This document shows, piece after piece, positions 55,259-64,000 of a DNA stretch of 64,000 nucleotides. The position numbers and the translations under genes are program-made. Source of the DNA: Astragalus membranaceus (Eukaryota > Streptophyta > Magnoliopsida > Fabales > Fabaceae); NCBI GenBank assembly GCA_039519185.1, contig CM076848.1:34832849-34896848 (forward strand). Reading direction: 5' to 3'. The notes beneath the pieces were generated by a model. That model made no database searches. It was not told the origin of the DNA and saw only the letters and a program-made list of their open reading frames with translations. How positions within the stretch are numbered: position 1 is the stretch's first letter; every line of letters starts with the position of its first letter.

Positions 55259-56208
55259 TCAAGTTGGTGGGTGGATATTGTGCACTCCCAGCTTGGACAG
55301 GAGATTCGAGAACGGTTGAGGATCAAAAAATTTAGTGAGGATGTCAGCTAGTTGAGCAGTGGAAAGAACAGGAAGTAGATGAAAGAGTTTAGCTTGTAAT
55401 TTTTCATGAACGTGACAGTCAATGTTTATATGTTTGGTGTGTTCGCGGAAGCTTGAATTAGCTGCAATGTGACATGGTGACTGACTATCACAATATAAGG
55501 GGGCAGGTGTGACAAAAGGAAAACAGAGATCTTTGAGAAGATACGTAAGCCACTGCAATTCACACATAGTGGAGGCTAGTTCCCTGCACTCTGCTTCAGT
55601 GGATGAACGAGATACAGTTGTTTGCTTCTTAGAGCTCCATGATATTAGTGAATCAACAAGAAAAACACAATGCCCAGTGACTGATTTGTGCGTGGTTATA
55701 CAAGTTGCCCAATCTGAATCACTAAATGTCTTGAGTTGCAAGATGGAAGAAGCTAATAAAAAAAAGTTGTGTGCAAGTGCGCTCTTTATGTAGCGTAAGA
55801 CACGATGTGCAGCTTGCATATGTCGTTCGCAAGGGTCTGGCATATATTGACTTAGTTGTTGGACAGCAAAGCTCAAGTCAGGGTGTGTAGTATTCAAATA
55901 CATAAGCTTACCAGCGAGGTGACGGTAACTGCTTGAGTCAACCACTAGAGAATCTTCAGGAGAATCAAGGTGAGGTGATTTTACCATAGGAGTATCAACA
56001 AGTTTGGCCCCTAAGGGACGTAGCAAATCAAGAGCATATTTGCGTTGACAAATGGAAATTCCAATGGATGAGCGAGCTACTTCTATGCCAAGGAAATATC
56101 TCAGGGCACCTAAGTCCTTGATTTTGAAAGCATCATTGAGTTTACTCTTCACAGAGTTAATTTTTGTCATGTCAATGCCAGCAAGAATTAAATCATCAGC
56201 GTAACATT
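55259..56208 (-). pseudogene. Copia reverse transcriptase end and RNase H, 5'-truncated
   Basis: The sequence begins exactly within the catalytic box (YADDLILAGIDMTKINSVKS). It continues through KIKDLGALRYFLGIEVARS, KLMYLNTTHPDLSFAVQQLS and the RNase H motifs FSDSDWATCITTHKSVTGHC, SRSSTEAECRELASTMCELQ and SFREHTKHINIDCHVHEKLQ. It ends HNIHPPT at a stop just before the polypurine tract. Everything upstream of the catalytic box (gag, integrase and most of reverse transcriptase) is gone. At the break a fragment of a Tourist-like MITE abuts. This is a different copia lineage from the 9.5-16.1 kb element. Confidence 0.88.
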
Positions 56209-56930
56209 TTTAATGACACTTCATTTATGTTTTGAGACATTTTATAACTTCATCAATTTAAAATTAAAAAATCTACCTTCCCCTTACAAAACCCCTCCCA
56301 AACATACCATTAAGTGTTTCCACTTCTAGGGATATTCCACCCCATTTTTTCATGCATTACTTACTAATTTGAACTATTTCAACATTGAAAACATCGTCAC
56401 CCGCACCACCCCTCCGTCATTATAGGAAATCACTGCCATTGCTAAATTAACTGGTTCAGATGTTGAGATTTAGGTAGTTCCAGGGAGATAAGGGTTGGCG
56501 TTATAATCTAAGAATTGCTCTCTTGGGCTTCTTTGTCAGCAGCAACTATAGAGGGGATAAAGGTGGTGGTTGAGGTTTGGGAGTTTTAAACCCCAAACAC
56601 AAGCATTTTATAAAGTCAATTCCAAATTAATTTTAGAGCAAACTTAAACACCTACATTAGAATATCATCTAACTTGCTCAATTATGCGGTGAAATAAAAA
56701 ATGCAAAAGAATGCACCATCATGCATGCACCTACTTGTTGTCAAAAAAAAATGCATGCACCTACTTACACTCCAAAAAAATATACACGTATAGTCAAAAG
56801 AAGATCCTGGTATACATATAATCTTTAACATGGACTAGGAGAAAATTAACTATAAATAACGAGATTTAGCAAAAATTGTATTTATCGCTGGCCTATTATT
56901 CTAAAGCCCAGTAAGAACAGAACATATTCT
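56209..56930. other. Tourist-like MITE fragment, then intergenic sequence
   Basis: 56215-56312 (TTTTGAGACATTTTATAACTT ... CCCTCCCAAACATACC) closely resembles the right half of the MITE at 61327-61555, so it is a half copy of that family. 56313-56930 shows no gene. It contains CAAAAAAAATGCATGCACC-type small duplications near 56740-56775. Confidence 0.5.
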
Positions 56931-56932
56931 AT

Positions 56933-59900
56933 TTAGCCACAAGGGGTAAGCTTCTTATTTCCTGCACCCCGCGGATTATCATCCTTCCAGTCATCAAAAG
57001 CTCTTGCTCTATCCTGGGCCGCATCATCATCTTCATCTTCTTCTTCTCCTGCTGGCTTTGGCTTCCAATCGGTGTGCCAAGATGAATTAGCTTCTTCCAT
57101 GAGCCTCACATTTTGCTCTTGCCATTTATTCATTATTTCCATTTCCTTAAGCCCAGCTTCCTCAATGCTCATAGTTGGCATCCTTCCACAAAATATTCAA
57201 CTTAGCATCTCAAAAAAAATTAAGTGTAAAAAAAAAAGTTCATCCTTAGCCTAAACTATGTCCCTGTAAGATTTGTCTATAAGCAAAACTCTACCCAGCC
57301 ACTTCTCTTAATCATAATCATAGGTAACAAAATTACCAAATGATGTCAAGTTGCTAAAGGATCTTCTATCATTCCTAGGCAATATAACAACAAAACTGCA
57401 AGCGTATAAAACTTTATTTTCTTTCACGCTAACTCTTTTCAATGGACTCAGCCTTTCACTAGATCTGTTAAATTTGCAGTTTACTGATAAAAGAGATAAA
57501 CGTGTACCTATGACTGGGTTGGAAGACCTGAGCTGCCATTCTTTCTCTCTCAGTTGTTATACTTCCATTCACAAGGCTAGCTGGTCCAAATATTAGCGGT
57601 TGGTGTTTGTGCTCATGTGCCTGTGAAGCTTTTGCTCTTCCTTCTAGAACATCTTGAGCGAAAGTAGCACATGTGATTGGTGGAGATGGTTTCGTGTACC
57701 GTGCGCGAACTGAAGCATCACGATGCCAAGCTTCTGCTTTCTTGGCACGTTCATCCAGAACATCCCTAGAGAACTCCTCATCCCCATCCTAAAATATGGC
57801 AAAATCACAAGAAACAATGGACAAACTCAAATTTAACACTGCAAAGAAGTACAATTCTGCATTCTCTTTAAAATAGAACATGTGAGATAGATTTAATTAT
57901 ATATGCTACAAAGCCTGATATTCTGCAATTAGCCTGTAGAATGTACTATATGAAGTCTAAATAAAGTATTAATTTTTGCGATTTTGTAACAGCTCTTCAA
58001 CTTTTTTTCTTTTAACTCGACAATACTCCATAAGGATTTTCGGTGTTATCTAAAATATAAAATAGTAACAATATGCCCACAGCCAACAAGGTACAAAGGT
58101 GCCTCATGAAGTATCACAGCAAGTATTTACTACCTTGGATTGCCTATCCTTTACAGCAGAAAGCATCTCTTCCTCTTTCTTTAACATTTCCAGCAGATCT
58201 AATGCCTGAACATTGCAAGACAATTAGACAAACATGAGAATAATGGAAATAGAAGTTTGAGAGTGATACTGTTGCACAAGTATGAACCAACCTTACAGAT
58301 TGCCAAAGATATGGTAGTATTCCACGCCTGTAAACAGAAAGGAAAGGAAAAAAAATAAATGAACGGAGTAGTGAACAGATATTTTTCATATTTAGGAATC
58401 AGAAATATGCTGTCATATATACATATACATATACATATATAGGTGTCCTTTTGGACATTTGAATAAGCCAGAGTCCATTTCATAAATCATAAGCCAGTCA
58501 GACAATATAAAGGACCACTTTAGATCCGAAAAACCACTTTTTAAGAGCTTATCCTGATGCGTTGGATATCTCCTGTGAGCGATAATTACTAATGGTTACG
58601 ACAGAAATAATATGATGTTAATGGTATCTTATCAAAGATTAATCAATCAGGTAAAAACAAATAAAACAGCAGTAATGGTATATGACATGCTCAACCAGTA
58701 TCAAGAGAAACAGAATTATAATATCGAAACTGAATTCTAACAAAGGCTGGAAATGAGTAAGAACAATTTAAAGTATATGCCGCACAATGCAATGCACTAC
58801 TGAATCTTGAATGCAGATTACAACTCCGGGGCAAATTTGATTCTCTGGCCTCCCTCTAACAGATCTGAAATTGTCCCTGCAGTTTCTCCCCCATCTTTTC
58901 CTATTTGTGCCAACACACTAACATGCATTTACTGCTTATTTTTGCTAATTCTCACCTGCTGCCAAGTCATGTTTCCACACTAGCATACACTGACATGAAT
59001 TAACATAACTAATTATACACTGACATTTTTAGGATACTAGGTTTGGGCCCACACGCCCTCCTCATCATTACTACTGCCAGTAAGGCAATGGTTAGTTATT
59101 CAGGGATGAGACCGCATTGCACTCTTGCACCCACTCAATTGGTTTCCACTTTCCTCTCAAGCACTTTAGTAACCTTGGGCCTGGGCCTAGTCTCTTCTAT
59201 TCCCGGGTCCGTACCAGATAGCAAGGGAGAATTTTCTTCTATAACATTTCAGTTAGAGCCTTAGAGGTTGGGTAGAGATCTCTGAGGAGTAATAGCTTTG
59301 GGACTGCAGGGGTGTAATAGTTCTTCCTTTTTCAATCATTAATACATTTTATGGTTCACTTAAGCCAAGTTTCTATGAGAATAACTGGTAGTTTCTCTTC
59401 TTATTTCACCCAACATATACTCTATAATTCGTCCACTATCAGAATACTTGCAGACTGCACTAAAGTACCGGATCGAGTTACAAACCTCTCGTTCTTCTTC
59501 CCCATCATCGTCCAATACTTCTTCCTCTCCAGCCTCAACAGGGGTAGACAAAGCAGCTGCTTTGGTAGAACGCCCCCGCCGTTCCTTTCGCTCATTTATT
59601 TCCAACAGCTTAGATTCTGCAGCTTTTTGTCGCTTAAACCTAGCAATCTGCACGACAGATACAAAATTATTAATGATGTTAGTTGTTAGTATTTATGAAT
59701 CTCATCATTGCAAGTTGCTGGTCGAATTTTCATTTCGAGGGAACAACAGGAAGAAAAGATAAATATGCAAAATCGGTGCCTGAATGCTATAAAACATCAT
59801 TTTTTATAATTGCAAAAAAGATTATAGTAAAAAGAACACCTTTCTGGCCCTCTGATCAGCAACAGCTTTTGGCTCCCCTTGCATATAAGATTCTATCTCC

Positions 59901-62032
59901 TCTTTTGGGACCAGCTCCATTGCCTCACAAAATGAGGAAAATTCCTACAAAAAAGTGTTTTAAGCAAGCTTCAATCAAAGGTCATTAATTAAAATAATGG
60001 AAATTAGTAAGAACTGTGCAAATTATGTTGGATTGGCGGTTGAGGGAGGGGTTTCTTTCATGGACCAACTCTCACCTTTAGTTTTGCCTTGGAAGCCTTT
60101 AGAATCTGTATCCTGTCTTTCTGTACTATTTTTTCAGTCAACTCACCGAGATAATACGGAACCTGTAAAATTAGTAAAACAGTGAGAAAATGTCAATAAT
60201 AACTCCTCGTTATCTTCAACGGTCAAAGCTTTAGTTTGAAGTTACAACGGGTCAAGCAAATACTCCATAAATGGTGTGAAACTCCAGTTTTACCATATTT
60301 ACATACATCATCTAACTCAGTTGAAACAAGCATTGAGGGAGGATGCTTAGTAATAATACGATTTCTTTTACTAATTTAACGATCCTAATAGTTGCCCATT
60401 CCTTTTAAATGATGTTTAAGAGGAAACTATGTAAACAAGTGTATTCCCTTGGAAAATCCACCACTAAATCTACTGAGAAACTGAATACTAGGCGAGCATG
60501 GCAAGGGAGTGCTTCAACGATTAAAAGTTTTTTTTTTGCAAGTAGTTAATTTTCCGATTAAAAGTTTAATTTTTAGGGTTAAATTTGTTGTTTCGTTAGT
60601 TGGGTTTTGTGTTTTGTAGCTAAAGATACTTATATAGATTGGTTGCAGTTCCAGCTGATGATGGGAGTAAAAGGGAACAACTCATCTTGTATCCCAAACA
60701 ATTTTATAATCTTAACAAGACTCTCAAGATTGGTTAATTGCACAAAGAATGGTCCCTTGTGGTTCACTTCTCATTGGTGTCATCATGCCAGCCCTTGAGA
60801 TCTTGCTCAGTAACATCACTAATGTCGATGAGTGGCCGCATAGGCCCATTTGAGCTTCCATGGTGATGGTGGTGGTTGTCAGAAAAGTAGAAGAGACACA
60901 AAACTACCAGTAGAGGGTGAAGAAGCTGGATCGAGACAGTAAAACGATGTTTCTTCCAAACATATAGGAACCACATGCTGTTAGAGACAATGTGGCAGTT
61001 TCACGAAGCTTTGAATGAATTGAACGGTTGAGCTTCAATTGACTGTGTGTTTTACGAATGAATCCAGAACTGATTTTACTACAAAGCATCGTGAAGTTAA
61101 TCTGACTGAAAAAAATAAATTTGTCTTATGGGTTATTGTTTGATATTGACTTATTACTCTTCAAGTATAAAATCTTTTCCGATTATAGGGAGTAGGAGGG
61201 ATATGGAGCCCTCCTACCAACTCCATCCTAGTAGCTAAAGTAATTCAAACACATGGCTCTATCACTATAAAGTAAGAGAAAATCGACCTACAGCCAACAC
61301 AACACAACTCTTTCAAAATTCCCTAAGGGTATGTTTGGGAGGGGGATTTGGAGGGGAGGGTTTTAGAAGGCTTGGTTTATATTTTAATATCTATTTGAGA
61401 TTTTAAAAAATACAAAGAATAACATGATAGATAATGATAAAACATTGTTAATCACTTCAATTTTGTTTAGAAACATTTTATAGCTTCCTCAATTTAAAAT
61501 TGATAATCAGCCCTCCCCTCCTTTCCCCTCCTAAACCCTCCATCCAAACATACCCTAAAATTTGTCATATCAGCATACAAAATAATTGGGTTGAAACTAA
61601 AAACCACCAAATGAAAAGAAAATGAAAACATAAAGGAAGAATATCGCAAAGCGAAGAAAGCAAAGCAACAATCAATCAACAAACAAGGTTTTGGGGGAAA
61701 AAATTATTCGATAAAGAACAAGTACCAGAATATACTTGAGATCGGTGGTGCTGATATCCTCTTTGGTCTCGTTGGCAGAGAACATACCAAGCTTATTGAT
61801 CATGTCCTCGCATTTATGTAGAATCTCGCAGCCCTTCTTCACAAGTTCCTGAAAAATTGCACGCTCAATGAAAAAAAAACAAACATAAAATCATACGGGA
61901 GAAATAAAAAACAAGAAAAATAGGGCGTAGGTTTACCTGGTCAGCACCGAATTCGGTGGCTGTTGAGTGGATTTTCCGGGCTTGCTCAAACAACGCCGGT
62001 AATGGCATGTCCTCCATCTTGATCTCGCCCAT
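56933..62032 (-). CDS. TAP46: TAP46, PP2A regulatory protein (alpha4/Tap42 homologue)
   Basis: Nine exons: 62032-61937, 61848-61726, 60162-60076, 59944-59840, 59647-59486, 58327-58292, 58205-58134, 57788-57508 and 57182-56933. All have GT/AG junctions and join to 403 residues. The start is MGEIKMEDMPLPALFEQARK. The N-terminal helical domain contains KYIL/VPYYLGELTEKIVQKDR, DQRARKIARFKRQKAAESKL and an acidic segment (EAGEEEVLDDDGEEERE). The C-terminus has RMPTMSIEEAGLKEMEIMNK and the family-typical end RAFDDWKDDNPRGAGNKKLT PCG. The protein binds catalytic subunits of PP2A-type phosphatases and works downstream of TOR in the cytosol. Exon 6 is only 36 bp. Introns 2 and 5 hold transposon-like sequence, but no exon is damaged. 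Confidence 0.96.
58800..59345. repeat. Probable LTR-like insertion in TAP46 intron 5
   Basis: The intron is unusually long and contains sequence unlike its surroundings (GGCCTGGGCCTAGTCTCTTC, GCAAGGGAGAATTTTCTTCT), with compositions typical of LTRs. I could not place ends or a duplication, so this is only a suggestion. Confidence 0.25.
60764..61091 (-). other. Unrecognised ORFs in TAP46 intron 2
   Basis: Two overlapping minus-strand frames: MLCSKISSGFIRKTHSQLK (61089-60904) and MWFLYVWKKHRFTVSIQLLH (60976-60764), the latter with one hydrophobic segment and a tail HHHHHGSSNGPMRPLIDISD. I do not recognise either. It may be a captured cDNA fragment or chance; no promoter or poly-A tail is seen. 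Confidence 0.2.
61327..61555. mobile_element. Tourist-like (PIF/Harbinger) MITE in TAP46 intron 2
   Basis: The left end GGGTATGTTTGGGAGGGGGA matches the complemented right end GGGTATGTTTGGATGGAGGG, and TAA flanks both sides (61324-61326 and 61556-61558). GGGTNTGTTTGG ends plus a TAA/TTA duplication are diagnostic of Tourist-type MITEs. A half copy lies at 56215-56312. Confidence 0.85.
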
Positions 62033-62201
62033 CCTTGTGAAAATGTGAAATCAAGGTGTGGGGTTATGTTTCTATTTTCTGCGGTGAAAAATCGAAACTT
62101 AGCGGAGAAATATGAAGCAAACACCCGGTCTGTGGGGAAAGGCAATTTAAGGAAGATCGAGAGAGATCGAGAACTGAGGTTTTTCTTTCCCCTTGCCACT
62201 G

Positions 62202-62214
62202 AGAAATATATAGG
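62202..62214 (-). promoter_or_regulatory. TATA-like box of TAP46
   Basis: GCCTATATATTTCTC on the minus strand about 170 bp upstream of the ATG, followed by a pyrimidine-rich leader. It fits transcription starting near 62175. Confidence 0.45.
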
Positions 62215-62455
62215 CACAAAACTTGGGGGATATTTGTTCTCTTCACCAAATTTAAAATAGACTAAAGAACTAAATCCCCATTTGTCTTTTTATATAAACT
62301 GAGATTTCATTGAACACACTCAATCAAAAATGCAAAAATTTAACAGCTTTAGAGACTAATTTAAACAACTTTAAATGTCATGCAGAAAGTTCTACTAATT
62401 AACAAGTGTATATGGGCAACAGCAGTATGTAATGCCGTGAAAACCCTAAAAGGAG

Positions 62456-62850
62456 TCACAATAACATCGGAGAAGGTATATTGAAAATAAGACACAAATG
62501 CATATAAGCTACTCCATTAAAATCGTGAAGGTCAATTGAAAATTGAACTGAAAGAGTACCGGGAAAATGAAAGAGAGAAGATGATGGATCGGAGAAGAAG
62601 CGAGATCGATAACTGTGGTTTCTAGCGAGGGAGAATTTGTATTGAATAGGGTAATTGGTACGATTTGGGATTCCTTCGTGGGCTGGTTTAGGAAGTCGTC
62701 GCGTCACGGAAGGTAGGATGGTGGTCGCGTCGAGCTCGCGAACGGAGATCTGTAACGGCGAGGCGGCGAAGGAATTGTGAGAGAGAAGAAGAAACACGGA
62801 ATCGAGAGGGGGCAACACGGGAAGGAAACAAGTGTGGATGATTGTGCCTT
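62456..62850 (-). other. Candidate leader/first exon of an unidentified gene
   Basis: The minus strand has a CT-rich leader (CCGTGTTTCTTCTTCTCTCT) and a 120-codon Ser/Pro/Arg-rich frame with no recognised domain. A donor-like CCCG/GTACTC lies near 62562. GC content is higher than in the surroundings, as in plant first exons. It could be an alternative upstream exon of TAP46 or a gene remnant; no downstream exon of its own is seen. Confidence 0.25.
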
Positions 62851-62933
62851 AGTTAATTGATGTTGAAACAAGTGGGGATTTAGTTCTTTAGCCAAAATTA
62901 TTATTTCAGGTGCAACATTTTTTATTTTTTTTT

Positions 62934-63087
62934 AGTAATGTTATTTAGCCAAAATATTCGGTCAAAAATCAAGTTACAACATCAATTAACTAAGTTTTAT
63001 AAGTCATTAATCAACTTATTTTTTTACGGTTTCCTAATTGGTGTTGTAACTTGGTTTTTGTAAATATTTTGGCTAAATAACATTACT
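62934..63087. mobile_element. Short hairpin MITE
   Basis: AGTAATGTTATTTAGCCAAA at the left is the complement of the right end (TTTGGCTAAATAACATTACT), and the match extends about 55 bp per arm with a short centre. The flanks are T runs, so the duplication is unreadable. Confidence 0.75.
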
Positions 63088-63106
63088 CTTTTTTCTTTCC
63101 CCACAT

Positions 63107-63226
63107 TGAGTACAGAGCAGCGTTAAAATTATGAGTCAGCTGTCCTGCCTCTCGAGGCACCTACAATTCAGCAAGGGGATTAGTCACTGCGGTCGGCAGT
63201 GGATACCCTCGGTAAAACCAAAAAAA
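63107..63226 (+). mobile_element. SINE, second copy of the 47.7-kb family
   Basis: GTCAGCTGTCCTGCCTCTCG, then TTAGTCACTGCGGTCGGCAG and TGGATACCCTCGGTAAAACC and an A run match the 47724-48455 SINE read on its own strand. It lacks about 40 bases of the 5' part. Confidence 0.65.
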
Positions 63227-63264
63227 TTACTCTTTTTTCTTTTTTTTTGACGGGAAGGGTGCAA

Positions 63265-64000
63265 CATATTTTTGGTAAAACCAAACCAAACTTTTGTAAA
63301 AAAACAAAAACAAACCAAACAAATAGAAAACGCAAACCGAACCAAACCAATAAAAACTGCTAAACGAACCAAACCAAATCGAAAACCGTAAAAAACTGTT
63401 TTTTATTGGTTCTGTTCGGTTTTTTTATTAGTGAACTGCGCAGTTCGGTTCGGTTCGCAGTTTTGATTACAAAAATCGAACCAAACCAAACCAAACCGCA
63501 AAATCTTATATACAAAAATAAAATTAGACAAAGCAATATAGGTAGAAAATAAGTTCATCATATGAACTTAAAATGACATGGTATTTTCAGCACACCGTGC
63601 AAGAGTTTGGACTGTACAAAGACCAGGTTAAACAAACGAAACAAACACATCTTGCCATCAAAGACATGCACACAGCCACACACATCCCTCCTCTCAAGGA
63701 TCTCTGTTCCACTCACTGCCAAGCCAAAGTTTTCCATCCCTCCCACCTTACTTCGATGTAGCTGTACATCGGGCTCCATAGTTGGTTCTCTCTACTCACA
63801 AACACCTCTTCATCTACGTATTATATTTTCCATTCCAAATAAGAGTCATCAATGTTTCCTAACATTTATTAATTTATTTGGTTATACTCCCTATGCCACA
63901 TTGGGTAAGTCAATCTACGACCTTTTAAATTGTGTTTTGTCTTAGTCAAAAACCGAACCAACCGAACAATTTCAACTTGTATTGGTTTGGTTTCGTTTGG
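63265..64000. repeat. AACCAAACC-rich repeat, probably a MITE cut by the window edge
   Basis: 63275-63505 is full of ACCAAACC/GGTTCGGTT words in both orientations, and the last 50 bases return to AACCGAACC and GGTTTGGTTTCG. The layout resembles the hAT MITE at 47771-48350, but ends are not resolved. The central part (63540-63940) shows no gene. Confidence 0.4.

Overview
This is a repeat-rich nuclear window from a flowering plant, most likely a legume. The evidence is spliced eudicot genes (TAP46, eIF3c), Ty1/copia and Ty3/gypsy elements, tRNA-derived SINEs and many MITEs; the legume assignment is an inference from repeat style and could be wrong. There are no prokaryotic features.

Host genes. 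Four genes are supported, all on the minus strand. (1) 4598-5149 is an exon of a plant-specific DUF688-like protein with an IPFKWEESPGKPR motif. (2) 34131-37079 is a three-exon, 804-residue coiled-coil protein. (3) 40771-45384 is translation initiation factor eIF3 subunit C (3 coding exons, 930 residues). (4) 56933-62032 is TAP46, the PP2A-associated alpha4/Tap42 homologue of the TOR pathway (9 exons, 403 residues). Every splice junction given for genes 2-4 is GT/AG and keeps frame.

Mobile DNA, left to right. 1-2577: the 5' end of a Ty3/gypsy element that landed in a SINE and later received a 1.1-kb foldback MULE MITE. 7285-7813: a solo LTR carrying a nested SINE. 9482-16105: a complete but frameshifted Ty1/copia element. 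16741-18697: a non-autonomous MULE-like element containing a CACTA terminus. 20193-23037: a decayed autonomous MULE with a transposase relic and a second ORF behind its own TATA box. 23610-28947: a decayed chromovirus whose last ORF runs into its 3' LTR. 30050-34020: a higher-order satellite (six 132-bp monomers per 793-bp unit), a second decayed tandem array and a Helitron-like 3' terminus. 45672-48473: nested hAT-type MITEs and a SINE beside eIF3c. 48723-54514: a TR-GAG-type retroelement with gag and protease only, whose 3' non-coding region is made of two tandem arrays sharing an 88-bp period. 54860-56208: a copia 3' fragment. 61327-61555: a Tourist-like MITE in a TAP46 intron.

Together the window shows three small gene islands of housekeeping and signalling function, separated by nested transposons. 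Target-site duplications give the order of insertion at several places. Elements inside eIF3c and TAP46 sit only in introns, and both reading frames are intact. Element boundaries rest on hand-read repeats and duplications; identities and ages are eye estimates, not computed values.
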